Source: Isoptericola sp. BMS4 (GTDB taxonomy: Bacteria; Actinomycetota; Actinomycetes; Actinomycetales; Cellulomonadaceae). Taken from it: DNA of 64,000 nucleotides. A program made the position numbers and the translations under genes. Shown here piece after piece: positions 47,057-56,730 of the stretch. The notes under the pieces are model-generated. The model did no database searches, was not told the origin of the DNA, and saw only the letters and a list, made by a program, of their open reading frames with translations. The stretch covers positions 2,497,025 to 2,561,024 of the forward strand of contig NZ_SIRP01000001.1 in the NCBI RefSeq assembly GCF_011634835.1, given 5' to 3'. How positions within the stretch are numbered: the stretch's first letter is position 1; each line of letters opens with the position of its first letter.

Positions 47057-47818
47057 TCAGCGCCGCGCGGCGCGCAGGTACGGGTTCGTCGCGAGCTCGT
47101 GGGCGACGGTGGTGGCGGGACCGTGCCCGGGCACGACCCGCAGCGACGGGTCGAGTGCGCCGACGACGTCGCGCAGCGTCCGCGCCATCGCGCCGGGGTC
47201 CCCGCCGGGCAGGTCCGTGCGGCCGACGCCGCCCGCGAAGAGGACGTCGCCGGCCAGGACCGTCCCCGGGCCGTCGGAGCCCTCGAGCACGTACAGCGTC
47301 GAGCCCTCGGTGTGGCCGGGCGCCGGCAGGGCCCGCAGCCGCACCGCGCCCACCACCAGGTCGAGTCCCTCGCGGGTGCCGGGGCCCGGCGCCCCGCCGA
47401 CGAGGGACCCGCCGAAGGGTCGCACGACCGCGGGCTCCCGGTAGTCCGCGACGTCCCGCCCGGTCGCCGCGAGCGCCGCGGCCAGCGCGTCCGAGACCCC
47501 GCCGGCCCGGACGCCCGCCGGCGCGAGGGTGCCGAACGGGTCCGCCAGCCGGTGGGCGTCGGCGGCGTGCAGGCGGACGGGGACGTCGTACCGCGCGGCG
47601 AGCCTGGCGGCGTCCCAGGTGTGGTCCACGTGCCCGTGGGTGGCGAGGACGGCGCGGGGCACGAGCTCGTGACGGTCGACGAGGCGGGCGACCTCGTCGG
47701 CGACGCCGGCGCCGGCGTCGACCACGACGCAGTCGCGCGGTCCGTCGCCGTCGTGGTCCGCGACGACGACGCAGCAGTTGGTGCCGAAGACGGGGGCGAC
47801 GACCTGGAGGATCTGCAC
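47057..47818 (-). CDS. Metallo-beta-lactamase-fold hydrolase (glyoxalase II-like)
   Basis: 253 aa. Metal motif ATHGHVDHTWD (HxHxDH), then PAPGHTEGS, LAGDVLFAGGVGRTDLPGG and VVPGHGPATT are in the glyoxalase II/persulfide dioxygenase order. GTG 47818 lies 6 nt after a TACGGT -10 (47830-47825), so it is probably leaderless. Its conserved place between ppiB and hisS is as in M. tuberculosis Rv2581c. Confidence 0.93.
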   Translation of the reverse strand: MQILQVVAPVFGTNCCVVVADHDGDGPRDCVVVDAGAGVADEVARLVDRHELVPRAVLATHGHVDHTWDAARLAARYDVPVRLHAADAHRLADPFGTLAPAGVRAGGVSDALAAALAATGRDVADYREPAVVRPFGGSLVGGAPGPGTREGLDLVVGAVRLRALPAPGHTEGSTLYVLEGSDGPGTVLAGDVLFAGGVGRTDLPGGDPGAMARTLRDVVGALDPSLRVVPGHGPATTVAHELATNPYLRAARR

Positions 47819-47880
47819 GCGGCCACCGTAGCGGCCGGCGACGGGTCCGCGACGCCCCGTGAGGGCAGGTCGACACGCCT

Positions 47881-47886
47881 TAGACT
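47881..47886 (+). promoter_or_regulatory. -10 box TAGACT for the cyclophilin-DUF349 unit
   Basis: TAGACT lies 59 bp before the GTG at 47945, which has its own AAGGAGG. The divergent MBL promoter is in the same 126-bp gap. Confidence 0.5.
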
Positions 47887-47944
47887 GTCCCCCGCACGCG
47901 GATCCGCCGTGCGGTGACCGGACGACCAAGGAGGTGCCCCGACG

Positions 47945-48733
47945 GTGGCGGCCACCAAGCGCGAACGCGAGCAGGCGCGCAAGCGACAGGAGAAGTGGGA
48001 GCGGCGGCAGGCGCAGGTGCGTGCCCGCCGGCGGCGGGTGTTCGCGCTCGTCGCCGTCGTGGCGGTCGTGGCCCTGTTCGGCGGCACCCTGGTCGTGAGC
48101 GGTGTCGCAGGAGGGCTCGGCGGCGCGGCGGACCCGACCCCCACCCCGGCGGCCGCGGACTGCCCCACGGCGTCGACGCAGGCCCGCTCCGGCGGGAAGC
48201 TGCCCGACCCGGCCGCGGCGGAGGACCGCTCCTGGACCGCGACGGTGCAGCTGTGCACGGGCTCCGGCGAGTCCGACCTCGTGGTGGAGCTGGACGGTGC
48301 CGCGGCGCCGCAGGCCGTCGCGAGCTTCGTGTCGTTGGCGGACCAGGGCTACTTCGACGGCACCGGGTGCCACCGCCTCACGACATCGGGCATCTACGTG
48401 CTGCAGTGCGGTGACCCGACGGGCACCGGCACCGGCGGTCCCGGCTACTCGTACGGCCCGATCGAGAACGCTCCCGAGGACGACGTGTACCCGGCCGGGA
48501 CGATCGCGATGGCGCGCGTCGGCGGCGACGGCGCGTCGATGGGCTCGCAGTTCTTCGTCGTGTACGAGGATTCGACCATCCCGTCCGACGCCGCGGGCGG
48601 GTACACGGTGCTCGGCACCGTCACGTCCGGCCTGGACGCCGTCCAGGCAGTCGCTGACGCGGGCGTCGCGGGAGGTGCCGGCGACGGCGCCCCCGCCAGC
48701 CCCGTCATCATCGAAGGAGTGGAGACCCAGTGA
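47945..48733 (+). CDS. Membrane-anchored cyclophilin-type peptidyl-prolyl isomerase
   Basis: 262 aa. A very basic, helical cytoplasmic start (KREREQARKRQEKWERRQAQ), one transmembrane segment (about 33-55), a Pro/Thr linker and an extracytoplasmic cyclophilin domain (FVSLADQGYFDGTGCHRL, GTIAMARVG, GSQFFVVYEDS, YTVLGTVTSGLDAV). It likely helps folding outside the membrane. Equivalent to mycobacterial ppiB (Rv2582). GTG 47945; the stop overlaps the next GTG. Confidence 0.92.
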   Translation: MAATKREREQARKRQEKWERRQAQVRARRRRVFALVAVVAVVALFGGTLVVSGVAGGLGGAADPTPTPAAADCPTASTQARSGGKLPDPAAAEDRSWTATVQLCTGSGESDLVVELDGAAAPQAVASFVSLADQGYFDGTGCHRLTTSGIYVLQCGDPTGTGTGGPGYSYGPIENAPEDDVYPAGTIAMARVGGDGASMGSQFFVVYEDSTIPSDAAGGYTVLGTVTSGLDAVQAVADAGVAGGAGDGAPASPVIIEGVETQ

Positions 48734-50478
48734 GCGAGAGCACCCCCGGCTCGACCGGCCCCGAGCAGCCCGAGGCCGCCGAGACCGAGCAGGCCGAGAC
48801 TCCTGCCCCCGAGACCGACGAGGCGAAGCAGGCTGCGTCGCCCGCGCCCGGCCCGCGAGCCGCCGAGCCCGAGGTGCCGGAGGCGCCCGAGCCGGAGACG
48901 CCCGCGGCTGCCGTGACAGAGCCGGAGGCGCCCGCTCCCGAGGAGTCCCCCGAGGCCGCCACCCCCGCGCCCGAGGAGGCGTCGGGGCCGGAGGCGCCCG
49001 CCGCGCCGGAGCAGGCACCTCGGTCCGCCGCGCCCCGGCCGGCCGCCCCGAAGCCGGGCGTCCCGAAGCCGTCCGCGCTCGCCGGGGCGCCCAAGCCGTC
49101 GGCCCTGCGCCGCCCCTCCCCCCGCTCGGCCCCCGCCGCTACGTCGCCGGCCGCCGAGCCCGGCACGCCGCCCGCCCCGCCCGCGGTGCCCGTGCCGCCC
49201 GTCGTGGACGACGCCGCCGAGACGGCCGCTGCCGAGGAGTTCGGCCGTGTCGCCGAGGACGGCACCGTCTACGTGCGCGAGGCGTCCGGGGAACGGGCCG
49301 TGGGCCAGTTCCCGGGGGTCTCCGCGCGCGAGGCGATGAGCCTGTACGTGCGGCGTTACCTCGACCTGGTCGCCAAGGTCGGCCTGTTCGAGACCCGGCT
49401 GACCAGCGCCGACCTGTCGGTGCGCGAGATCGACCAGACGCTCGCCAAGCTGACCGAGGAGACCGCCGAGCCCGCGGCCGTCGGGGACCTCGACTCCCTG
49501 CGCTCGCGCGTGGAGACCCTGCGGGGCGCCGCCGCCGAGCGCCGTACGGCCCTGGAGCGTGAGCGGGCCGCCGCGAAGGCCGAGGCCGTCGACGCCCGGA
49601 CCGGCATCGTCGAGGCCGCGGAGAAGATCGCGGCGACCGACCCCGCCAAGATGCAGTGGCGGCCCGCCGGCGAGGAGCTCCGCTCCCTCCTGGAGCGGTG
49701 GAAGGAGGCCCAGCGGTCCGGCCCGCGCATCGACCGGCCGACCGAGGAGGCGCTCTGGAAGCGGTTCAGCCACGCGCGGACCGCGTTCGACCGCGAGCGC
49801 CGCCACTTCTTCGCCGAGCTGGAGCAGCGCAACGCGGCGGCCAAGGCCGCCAAGGAGAAGCTGGTCGCGGAGGCCGAGGCCCTGCAGCACAGCACGGACT
49901 GGGGCGCGACGGCGGCGGCCTACCGGGACCTCATGGCGCGCTGGAAGGCCGCCGGGCGGGCCAACCGCAAGGACGACGACGCGCTGTGGGCACGGTTCCG
50001 CGCCGCGCAGGACACGTTCTTCGGGGCCCGCGACGCCGAGAACGCCGCCATCGACGCCGAGTACGCGCAGAACCTCGTGGTCAAGGAGGAGCTGCTCACC
50101 GAGGCCGAGGCGCTGCTCCCGGTGTCCGACCTCGCGGCCGCCAAGAACGCCCTGCGTGGCATCCAGGAGCGCTGGGAGGAGGCCGGCAAGGTGCCGCGTG
50201 GCGACCTGCAGCGGGTCGAGGGCCGGCTGCGGGCGGTGGAGTCGGCCGTGCGCGACGCCGAGCAGGCGCGCTGGGACCGGACCAACCCGGAGACCCGGGC
50301 GCGTGCCGAGGGCGCGGCCGCCCAGCTCGAGACCGCGATCGAGGGCCTGCGGGCCGACCTCGACCGCGCGCGCTCCGCGGGCGACGCCCGGCGGGTCGAC
50401 GAGCTCGAGACCGCGATCGAGGCGCGCCGCTCCTGGCTCGAGCAGGTGGTGCGCGCCGCGGAGGACACCCGCGGCTGA
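48730..50478 (+). CDS. DUF349-containing protein
   Basis: 582 aa. About 150 N-terminal residues are disordered (Glu/Pro/Ala repeats, then Pro/Lys/Ala). The remaining 400 are long alpha-helices carrying repeated DUF349 motifs (LWKRFSHARTAFDRERRHFFAE, LWARFRAAQDTFFGARDAEN). DUF349 proteins are widespread in actinobacteria and of unclear function. Translationally coupled to the cyclophilin (GTGA). Confidence 0.9.
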   Translation: MSESTPGSTGPEQPEAAETEQAETPAPETDEAKQAASPAPGPRAAEPEVPEAPEPETPAAAVTEPEAPAPEESPEAATPAPEEASGPEAPAAPEQAPRSAAPRPAAPKPGVPKPSALAGAPKPSALRRPSPRSAPAATSPAAEPGTPPAPPAVPVPPVVDDAAETAAAEEFGRVAEDGTVYVREASGERAVGQFPGVSAREAMSLYVRRYLDLVAKVGLFETRLTSADLSVREIDQTLAKLTEETAEPAAVGDLDSLRSRVETLRGAAAERRTALERERAAAKAEAVDARTGIVEAAEKIAATDPAKMQWRPAGEELRSLLERWKEAQRSGPRIDRPTEEALWKRFSHARTAFDRERRHFFAELEQRNAAAKAAKEKLVAEAEALQHSTDWGATAAAYRDLMARWKAAGRANRKDDDALWARFRAAQDTFFGARDAENAAIDAEYAQNLVVKEELLTEAEALLPVSDLAAAKNALRGIQERWEEAGKVPRGDLQRVEGRLRAVESAVRDAEQARWDRTNPETRARAEGAAAQLETAIEGLRADLDRARSAGDARRVDELETAIEARRSWLEQVVRAAEDTRG

Positions 50479-50490
50479 CGTGCGGCGAGA

Positions 50491-50523
50491 GGGGGCGCCG
50501 GGCCGGACAGGCCCGGCGCCCCC
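50491..50523 (+). terminator. Terminator of the cyclophilin-DUF349 unit
   Basis: Perfect 14-bp arms (50491-50504, 50510-50523) with a GGACA loop, 13 nt past the stop. Confidence 0.85.
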
Positions 50524-50628
50524 GTCGCGTATCCGGGAAGGTCGTGCGGTGGCGGGCCTCGCCCACGCCGTCCCGCGCCGTCCACAGGGCCCGCACGCGC
50601 GGCTCCGGCGCCGGGTAGGTTCGCGGGC

Positions 50629-51285
50629 GTGGAGCCGATCCCTGTTCCGACCGCCGCTGTCGCGTGTCCCGATCCGCCCGCGGCGCGCCGGCTCGGCGAC
50701 CTGCTCGAGGTCCCGCCGCGCCCCGACGTGCGGTCGAGGGTCGTGCGCCCGCGCGACGTCGGCGGGCGCGCCGCGTGGAGCGTGCTGGTGCGTGACGGCG
50801 TCCTCGAGGTGGTCCGCCGTGACGAGGACGCCGCCGTCGTCGTGGACGCCCCGACCGGCCCCGCGACGCGCGCCAGTCTGCTCCGCGCCCGCGTGCCGTC
50901 CGGCGCCGTCGTCGCCGCGCGCACCGCGGCCTGGGTGCACGCCGGCCCCGCCGCGGACGACGGTGGCCGCCTGGACCTCACCTACCGCGCGGGCGGGCAC
51001 CGCCCCGCCGTCTGGGGCCAGGGCCTGTGCTGGCAGTCGCCGCTCCTCGCCGACGACGTCGTCGACCTCGCGGAGGTGCGGGTCACCGACCCGGTGCGTA
51101 CGGCCGTCGACCTCGCCCTGCACGTGGTGCCGGCCGACGATGCCGCGCGACGGGTCGGCACGCTCGTGCGGGCCTGCGGGGTCGAGCTCGCGGACGTCGG
51201 CCGGCGCCTCGAGCGCCGTGTCCGGGCCGTCGGGCGGCCGCGGGCGCGCGACGTCCTGCGTGCGGTGGCCGACGACCTGCTCTAG
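50629..51285 (+). CDS. AbiEi-like antitoxin-domain protein, apparently without a toxin partner
   Basis: 218 aa. GAVVAARTAAWVHAG and VRVTDPVRTAVDLALHV resemble the C-terminal half of actinobacterial AbiEi-family antitoxin proteins; the N-terminus lacks a clear winged-helix start. No AbiEii nucleotidyltransferase is next to it. GTG 50629 lies 7 nt after TAGGTT (50616-50621), thus leaderless. Its stop TAG is part of the next gene's -10 box. Family assignment is moderate. Confidence 0.65.
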   Translation: MEPIPVPTAAVACPDPPAARRLGDLLEVPPRPDVRSRVVRPRDVGGRAAWSVLVRDGVLEVVRRDEDAAVVVDAPTGPATRASLLRARVPSGAVVAARTAAWVHAGPAADDGGRLDLTYRAGGHRPAVWGQGLCWQSPLLADDVVDLAEVRVTDPVRTAVDLALHVVPADDAARRVGTLVRACGVELADVGRRLERRVRAVGRPRARDVLRAVADDLL

Positions 51286-51288
51286 GTT
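51283..51288 (+). promoter_or_regulatory. -10 box TAGGTT of the PolDom gene, overlapping the AbiEi-like stop
   Basis: TAGGTT begins with the TAG stop of the upstream gene and ends 6 nt before the ATG at 51295, so the polymerase gene can be transcribed separately as a leaderless message. Confidence 0.6.
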
Positions 51289-51294
51289 GAGGCC

Positions 51295-52371
51295 ATGCCC
51301 ACCGCTGACGCCGTCGAGGTCGACGCCGCCGGGCGACCCGTGCGGGTCTCCAGCCCGGACCGCGTCGTGTTCCCGGACCGCGGCATCACCAAGCTGCAGG
51401 TGGTCGAGTACTTCCTCGCTGTCGGCGACGGCATCCTGGGCGCGCTGCTGCACCGCCCCACGACGCTCGAGCGCTGGCCCAAGGGCGTCTTCGAGGGCGC
51501 GGTCATGGCCACCCGGGCGGACAACCGTGGTGATGCCTTCTACCAGAAGCGCGTCCCGCGGGGTGCGCCGGACTACGTCGAGACGGCCACGATCTCCTTC
51601 CCGAGCGGGCGCACCGCCGACGAGGTCGCGCCCACGGAGCTCGCCGTCGTCGCCTGGGCCGCGAACCTGGGCACGGTGACGTTCCACCCGTGGCCGGTGC
51701 GGCGCGACGACGTGGAGGCGGTCGACCAGCTGCGCATCGACCTCGACCCGCAGCCGGGCACCGACTACGACGACGCGGCGGCGGTGGCCCCGCACCTGCG
51801 CGAGCTCCTCGGCGAGCTGGACCTGGTCGGCTACCCGAAGACGTCCGGGGGCCGCGGTCTGCACGTGTTCGTGCCCCTGGCGCCCCGCTGGTCGTTCCAG
51901 CAGGCCCGGCGCGCCACGATCGCGATCGGCCGCGAGCTGGAGCGCCGCCTCCCCGACCGGGTCACCACGAAGTGGTGGAAGGAGGAGCGCGGCGAGAGGA
52001 TCTTCGTGGACTACAACCAGATGGCACGCGACCGCACCATCGCGTCCGCGTACTCCGTGCGCCCCAACCGCCGCGCCACCGTCTCGACACCGCTCGAGTG
52101 GGACGAGGTCGACCAGGTCCACCCGGACGACTTCGACGTCACCACCGTGCCCGAGCGGTTCGCGGAGCGCGGCGACCTCTTCGCGCCCCTGCGCGCCGAC
52201 CGGGACCCCGACCTCGACTGCTCGCTCGACGCGGCGCTCGCCCTCGCGCGCCGCGACGAGGAGGAGCACGGCCTGGGCGACCTGCCCTACCCCCCGGAGT
52301 ACCCGAAGCAGCCCGGCGAGCCCAAGCGGGTGCAGCCGAGCCGGGACCGGGACCGCAAGGGCGGCGGCTGA
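51295..52371 (+). CDS. NHEJ primase-polymerase (stand-alone LigD polymerase domain)
   Basis: 358 aa. AEP-fold polymerase of bacterial end joining: FPDRGITKLQVVEYF, catalytic carboxylates in LRIDLDPQPG, and YPKTSGGRGLHVFVPL plus RTIASAYSVRPNRRATVSTPL. No ligase or nuclease domain is fused, so it corresponds to PolD-type enzymes that work with a separate ligase; the LigC gene is 0.7 kb away on the other strand. No Ku gene is in the window. Confidence 0.94.
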   Translation: MPTADAVEVDAAGRPVRVSSPDRVVFPDRGITKLQVVEYFLAVGDGILGALLHRPTTLERWPKGVFEGAVMATRADNRGDAFYQKRVPRGAPDYVETATISFPSGRTADEVAPTELAVVAWAANLGTVTFHPWPVRRDDVEAVDQLRIDLDPQPGTDYDDAAAVAPHLRELLGELDLVGYPKTSGGRGLHVFVPLAPRWSFQQARRATIAIGRELERRLPDRVTTKWWKEERGERIFVDYNQMARDRTIASAYSVRPNRRATVSTPLEWDEVDQVHPDDFDVTTVPERFAERGDLFAPLRADRDPDLDCSLDAALALARRDEEEHGLGDLPYPPEYPKQPGEPKRVQPSRDRDRKGGG

Positions 52372-52385
52372 GCGCCCCCTCACAC

Positions 52386-52448
52386 CGTCGTGGGCGCGGG
52401 GTCGGCGTCGTTCCTGGGGAGACCGGCGCCGGTCCCGCGCCCACGACG
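52386..52448. terminator. Bidirectional terminator between convergent PolDom and DHFR-like genes
   Basis: 15-bp perfect arms (52386-52400, 52434-52448) around a 33-nt interior that contains the palindrome ACCGGCGCCGGT. It occupies almost the whole gap. Confidence 0.7.
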
Positions 52449-52450
52449 CC

Positions 52451-53014
52451 TCAGCGGCGGGTGTAGCGCAGGAACACCGACCCGTCGGACAGCGGCCGGC
52501 ACTCCGCGCGGTCGAGGGAGGCGTGCATGCCGTCCGGCAGCAGCCGCAGCCCCGACCCGACCACCACCGGCACGATGCGCACGGCGATCTCGTCGACGAC
52601 CCCCGCCCGCAGCGCCACGGCCGCCGTCGTCGGGCCGGAGACCTCCACGACGCCGTCCGTCGCCGCCACGATCTCGGCGATCCTGGCCGCCGTGAGCCGT
52701 GGCTCGAGCGTCGTGCGGGGCGCGTCGACGACGGCCGACGGGTCGAGGCCGTCGGAGCACACGACCTTGTCGATCCCGCGCCAGATCTCGGCGAACTCGT
52801 CCTCCGCCGCGCTCTGGCCCGACGGCCACGTGTCCCACACGCGCATCGTGTCGAACATGTGCCTGCCCACGACGAAGGTGCGCACGTCCCGCACGAGGCC
52901 GTTGATGAACGCGTGCACCTCCTCGTCCGGGGCGCCCCAGTCGAAACCGCCCTCGGCATCCGCCACGTAGCCGTCGAGCGAGCAGCTCATCAGTCCGTAC
53001 CTGAGTGTTCCCAT
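52451..53014 (-). CDS. Dihydrofolate reductase/RibD C-terminal family protein
   Basis: 187 aa. MGTLRYGLMSCSLDGYVADAEGGFDW, FVVGRHMFDTMRVWDTWP and GVVDEIAVRIVPVVVGSGLRLLPDG are typical of the RibD C-terminal (YyaP/YwjB-like) reductases. The reaction is unknown; an NADPH-dependent reduction is expected. ATG 53014 is preferred over an upstream ATG because the family starts there. Confidence 0.88.
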   Translation of the reverse strand: MGTLRYGLMSCSLDGYVADAEGGFDWGAPDEEVHAFINGLVRDVRTFVVGRHMFDTMRVWDTWPSGQSAAEDEFAEIWRGIDKVVCSDGLDPSAVVDAPRTTLEPRLTAARIAEIVAATDGVVEVSGPTTAAVALRAGVVDEIAVRIVPVVVGSGLRLLPDGMHASLDRAECRPLSDGSVFLRYTRR

Positions 53015-53070
53015 CCCCTGAGGACGGCCCCGGGCGTCCCGACTCATCGGAGCCCCGGCGGCCCGCGGCC

Positions 53071-54240
53071 TCACCGGGTACCGGGCGCCCCCGGCAGCAG
53101 GCCCTGCAGGTCGTAGCCCACCGGCTCCTCCAGCTGCGCGTACGTGCACGACGCCGGGTCCCGGTCGGGCCGCCACCGCTTGAACTGAGCCGTGTGCCGG
53201 AACCTGCCGCCCTCCATGTGGTCGTAGCCCACCTCCAGCACCCGCTCGACCCGCAGGGGCGTGAAGGACAGGTCCTTGCCGGCGCTCCAGCGCGACTGGG
53301 CACCGGGCCGCCGATCCCCCGCGCTCCCGTCGGCGACGGCGGGGTCCTGCCAGTCGGCCCACGGGTGCGCGGCGGCGTCCGCCGTCCCGGGCTCGACGGC
53401 GAGCGGCGCGAGCTCGGTGTGCAGCGCGGCGCGGCGCGCGGCCGGGAACGACGCGGCGACGCCGACGAACTGGAGCCGCGGAGCGCCGTCCCCGTCGTCC
53501 TCGGCGTCGCGGTACAGCCCGAGGAGCAGCGAGCCGATCAGGGGCCGCTCGGGCGTCGAGGTCTTGTGCAGCCGGAACCCCGCCAGGACGACGTCGGCCG
53601 TGCGAGCGTGCTTGACCTTGAGCAGCGCGCGCTTGTTCGGCTGGTACTCCTGGTCGAGGCGCTTGGCGACGACGCCGTCCAGACCCGCGCCCTCGAACGC
53701 CTCGAACCAGTCACGGGCCACCTCGGCGTCGGTCGTCCGCGGCGTCGCGTGCACGTGCGGGCCGGCCAGGCGCAACCCGTCCAGCGCGTCGAGCCGCTCA
53801 CGCAGCGGGCGGTCCGTCAGGTCGCCGTCCAGCGCCAGGACGTCGAAGACGACCAGGCTGGCGGGCGTCTCGGCGGCCAGGAGGCGCACGCGCGAGTCCG
53901 CGGGGTGGATGCGCTGCCCGAGGGCGTCGAAGTCGAGGTGCGCCGCCGCGGCGCCGCCGTCGCCGGTGCCCGGCCGGGCCACGACGATCTCGCCGTCCAC
54001 CACGCACCGGGGCGGCAGCTCGCGGCGGACCGCGTCGACGACCTCGGGGAAGTAGCGCTGCATGGGGCGGCCGTTGCGCGAGTCGATCCGCACGTCGTCG
54101 CCGTCGCGGAACACGAGGGCGCGGAAGCCGTCCCACTTGGGCTCGTACACCCAGCCGGCGCCGTCGTCCGGCTGGTCCGGCACGTCGGGCACCGACTTGG
54201 CCAGCATCGGCAGGATCGGGGGCTCGAGCGGGAACGTCAT
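53071..54240 (-). CDS. ligC: ATP-dependent DNA ligase, LigC type
   Basis: 389 aa. Adenylation motif YEPKWDGFRAL (Lys35), RNGRPMQRYFPEVVDAV, VVDGEIVV and GLDGVVAKRLDQEY, then an OB-fold end with KWRP-like FKRWRPD. No polymerase or nuclease domain. A TAGGTT -10 (54252-54247) ends 6 nt before the ATG, as for the PolDom gene, suggesting similar leaderless expression of the two repair genes. Probably a base-excision or end-joining back-up ligase. Confidence 0.95.
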   Translation of the reverse strand: MTFPLEPPILPMLAKSVPDVPDQPDDGAGWVYEPKWDGFRALVFRDGDDVRIDSRNGRPMQRYFPEVVDAVRRELPPRCVVDGEIVVARPGTGDGGAAAAHLDFDALGQRIHPADSRVRLLAAETPASLVVFDVLALDGDLTDRPLRERLDALDGLRLAGPHVHATPRTTDAEVARDWFEAFEGAGLDGVVAKRLDQEYQPNKRALLKVKHARTADVVLAGFRLHKTSTPERPLIGSLLLGLYRDAEDDGDGAPRLQFVGVAASFPAARRAALHTELAPLAVEPGTADAAAHPWADWQDPAVADGSAGDRRPGAQSRWSAGKDLSFTPLRVERVLEVGYDHMEGGRFRHTAQFKRWRPDRDPASCTYAQLEEPVGYDLQGLLPGAPGTR

Positions 54241-54295
54241 GCGGCGAACCTACTCCGGCGGACCGCGCCGCACCTCCGCAACCTCAGGCGGGCGC

Positions 54296-56680
54296 TCAGC
54301 CCTCGCCGGCGCCGTTACGGGAGCCCGCCGGGGCTCCGGGCGCCTCGGGGATCTGATGGACCTCCGCCGCCTTCGTCCCCGTGATCCGGTAGACGTCGAA
54401 CACCCCGTCGACCTTGCGCACGGCCGCGAGCACCTGCTGCAGGTGCGCGGGCTCGGCCATCTCGAACACGAACTTCGACATGGCGATCCGGTCGGTCGTC
54501 GTCGACACCGTGGCGGACAGGATGTTCACGTGCAGGTCCGACAGCACCCGGGTGACGTCGGACAGCAGCCGCGACCGGTCCAGCGCCTCGACCTGGATCT
54601 GCACCAGGAACATCGTGTTGGCGCCCGTCGTCCAGCCGACGTCCACCATGCGCTCCGGCTGGGCCAGCGTCAGCTGCTCGGCGTTGGCGCAGTCCGCGCG
54701 GTGCACGCTCACGCCCGCCCCGCGGGTCACGAACCCGACGATGTCGTCGCCGGGCACGGGCGTGCAGCACTTGGCGAGCTTGACCCAGATGTCCTCGACA
54801 CCCTTGACGACCACGCCCGGGTCCCCGGTGTGACCACGACGCACCGGGCGCCCGGGTCGCGCCACCTCGGCGGCGTCCTCCTCGGTCCCCTCGGCACCGC
54901 CGAGGGACTTCACCAGGGTGTCGACGACGTGCTGGGCCGACGTGTGGCCCTCGCCGACGGCCGCGTAGAGGGCGGAGACGTCGGCGTAGCGCATGTCGGA
55001 GGCCACGCCGACGAGCGCCTCGTGGCTGAGCAGGCGCTGGATCGGCAGGTTCTGCTTGCGCATCGCCTTGGTGATGGCGTCCTTGCCGTGCTCGATCGCC
55101 TCTTCGCGGCGCTCCTTGGTGAACCACTGGCGGATCTTGTTCCGCGCCCGCGGCGACCTGACGAACGCCAACCAGTCACGCGACGGGCCCGCGGACTCCG
55201 CCTTGGAGGTGAGGACCTCCACCGTGTCGCCGTTCTGCAGCGGGGAGTCCAGCGGCACGAGCCGCCCGTTGACCCGCGCGCCCATCGTCCGGTGCCCGAC
55301 CTCGGTGTGCACGGAGTAGGCGAAGTCGACCGGCGTCGCCCCCGACGGCAGGGCCATCACCTCGCCCTTCGGGGTGAACACGTACACCTCCGCGCCGCCG
55401 ATCTCGTAGCGCAGGGAGTCGAGGAACTCGCTCGGGTCCGCGGTCTCGCGCTGCCAGTCCACGAGCTGGCGCAGCCAGGCCATGTCGTTGGCGCGCGGGT
55501 CGTCGGACTGGCCCGAGCGCGCCATCTCCTTGTACTTCCAGTGGGCCGCGACGCCGTACTCCGCGCGCCGGTGCATGTCGTGCGTGCGGATCTGGATCTC
55601 GACCGGCTTGCCGCCCGGGCCCACGACCGTCGTGTGCAACGACTGGTACATGTTGAACTTCGGCATCGCGATGTAGTCCTTGAACCGGCCGGGCACCGGG
55701 TTCCAGCGCGCGTGCAGCGCGCCGAGGACGGCGTAGCAGTCGCGCACGGAGTCCACGAGGACGCGCGTGCCCACCAGGTCGTAGATCTCCGCGAAGTCGT
55801 GGCCCCGCACGATCATCTTCTGGTAGATGGAGTAGTAGTGCTTGGGCCGGCCCGTCACGGTCGCCTTGATCTTCGCGCCGCGCAGGTCGGCCGTGATCTG
55901 CTCGCGCACCACCGACAGGTACTCCTCGCGCGCCGGAGCGCGCTCCGCCACCAGGTGCACGATCTCGTCGTACACCTTGGGGTACAGCGTGTGGAAGGAC
56001 AGGTCCTCCAGCTCCCACTTGATGGCGTTCATGCCGAGGCGGTGCGCCAGCGGGGCGTAGATCTCCAGCGTCTCGCGCGCCTTGCGCTGCGCCGACGACC
56101 CCGAGACGTACTTCCAGGTGCGGGCGTTGTGCAGGCGGTCGGCGAGCTTGATGACCAGCACGCGGATGTCCTTGGCCATCGCCACGACCATCTTGCGCAC
56201 GGTCTCGGCCTGCGCCGCGTCCCCGTACTTCACCTTGTCGAGCTTGGTGACGCCGTCGACGAGCAGCGCGACGTCGGCACCGAACTCCGCGCGCAGCGTG
56301 TCGAGCGTGTAGTCGGTGTCCTCCACCGTGTCGTGCAGCAGCGCCGCGGCGATGGTGGTGCCCTCGAAGCCCAGCTCGGCGAGGATGGTCGACACGGCGA
56401 CCGGGTGCGTGATGTACGGGTCACCGGACTTGCGCTGCTGGCCGCGGTGCATCTTCTCCGCGGTCGCGTACGCGCGCTCCAGGAGCGCCAGGTCGGACTT
56501 CGGGTGGTTGGTGCGCACCGCCTGCAGCACCGGCTCGAGCGCCGGCGTCGTGGACGGGGCGCCGCGGACGCCGAGACGCACCAGCCGGTTGCGCATCCAG
56601 GCGCCCGAGCCACCGGACCGCGAGCCCGCCGCGGGCGTCTGCGAGTCGGAAGCGCGCGCGACCTTCGTCTCGTCGCTCAT
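54296..56680 (-). CDS. relA: Bifunctional (p)ppGpp synthetase/hydrolase
   Basis: 794 aa. HD hydrolase ([23 protein letters not shown]), synthetase ([32 protein letters not shown]), TGS ([27 protein letters not shown]), zinc-finger region ([21 protein letters not shown]) and ACT. The RxKD form (RFKD) marks a bifunctional Rel rather than RelA-only enzyme. ATG 56680 has AAGGAGG upstream. It follows secF-apt as in other actinobacteria. Confidence 0.97.
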   Translation of the reverse strand: MSDETKVARASDSQTPAAGSRSGGSGAWMRNRLVRLGVRGAPSTTPALEPVLQAVRTNHPKSDLALLERAYATAEKMHRGQQRKSGDPYITHPVAVSTILAELGFEGTTIAAALLHDTVEDTDYTLDTLRAEFGADVALLVDGVTKLDKVKYGDAAQAETVRKMVVAMAKDIRVLVIKLADRLHNARTWKYVSGSSAQRKARETLEIYAPLAHRLGMNAIKWELEDLSFHTLYPKVYDEIVHLVAERAPAREEYLSVVREQITADLRGAKIKATVTGRPKHYYSIYQKMIVRGHDFAEIYDLVGTRVLVDSVRDCYAVLGALHARWNPVPGRFKDYIAMPKFNMYQSLHTTVVGPGGKPVEIQIRTHDMHRRAEYGVAAHWKYKEMARSGQSDDPRANDMAWLRQLVDWQRETADPSEFLDSLRYEIGGAEVYVFTPKGEVMALPSGATPVDFAYSVHTEVGHRTMGARVNGRLVPLDSPLQNGDTVEVLTSKAESAGPSRDWLAFVRSPRARNKIRQWFTKERREEAIEHGKDAITKAMRKQNLPIQRLLSHEALVGVASDMRYADVSALYAAVGEGHTSAQHVVDTLVKSLGGAEGTEEDAAEVARPGRPVRRGHTGDPGVVVKGVEDIWVKLAKCCTPVPGDDIVGFVTRGAGVSVHRADCANAEQLTLAQPERMVDVGWTTGANTMFLVQIQVEALDRSRLLSDVTRVLSDLHVNILSATVSTTTDRIAMSKFVFEMAEPAHLQQVLAAVRKVDGVFDVYRITGTKAAEVHQIPEAPGAPAGSRNGAGEG

Positions 56681-56730
56681 CAGCGCCTCCTTCCGCCACC
56701 GCGGCGTGCTCGACGTCCGGGACGGCAAGT

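Noticed and set aside
48445..52959. Open frame of about 1500 codons on the minus strand
   Set aside because: It lies antisense to clear genes (cyclophilin end, DUF349, AbiEi-like, PolDom), has no domain and is low-complexity; it follows from the high G+C content.
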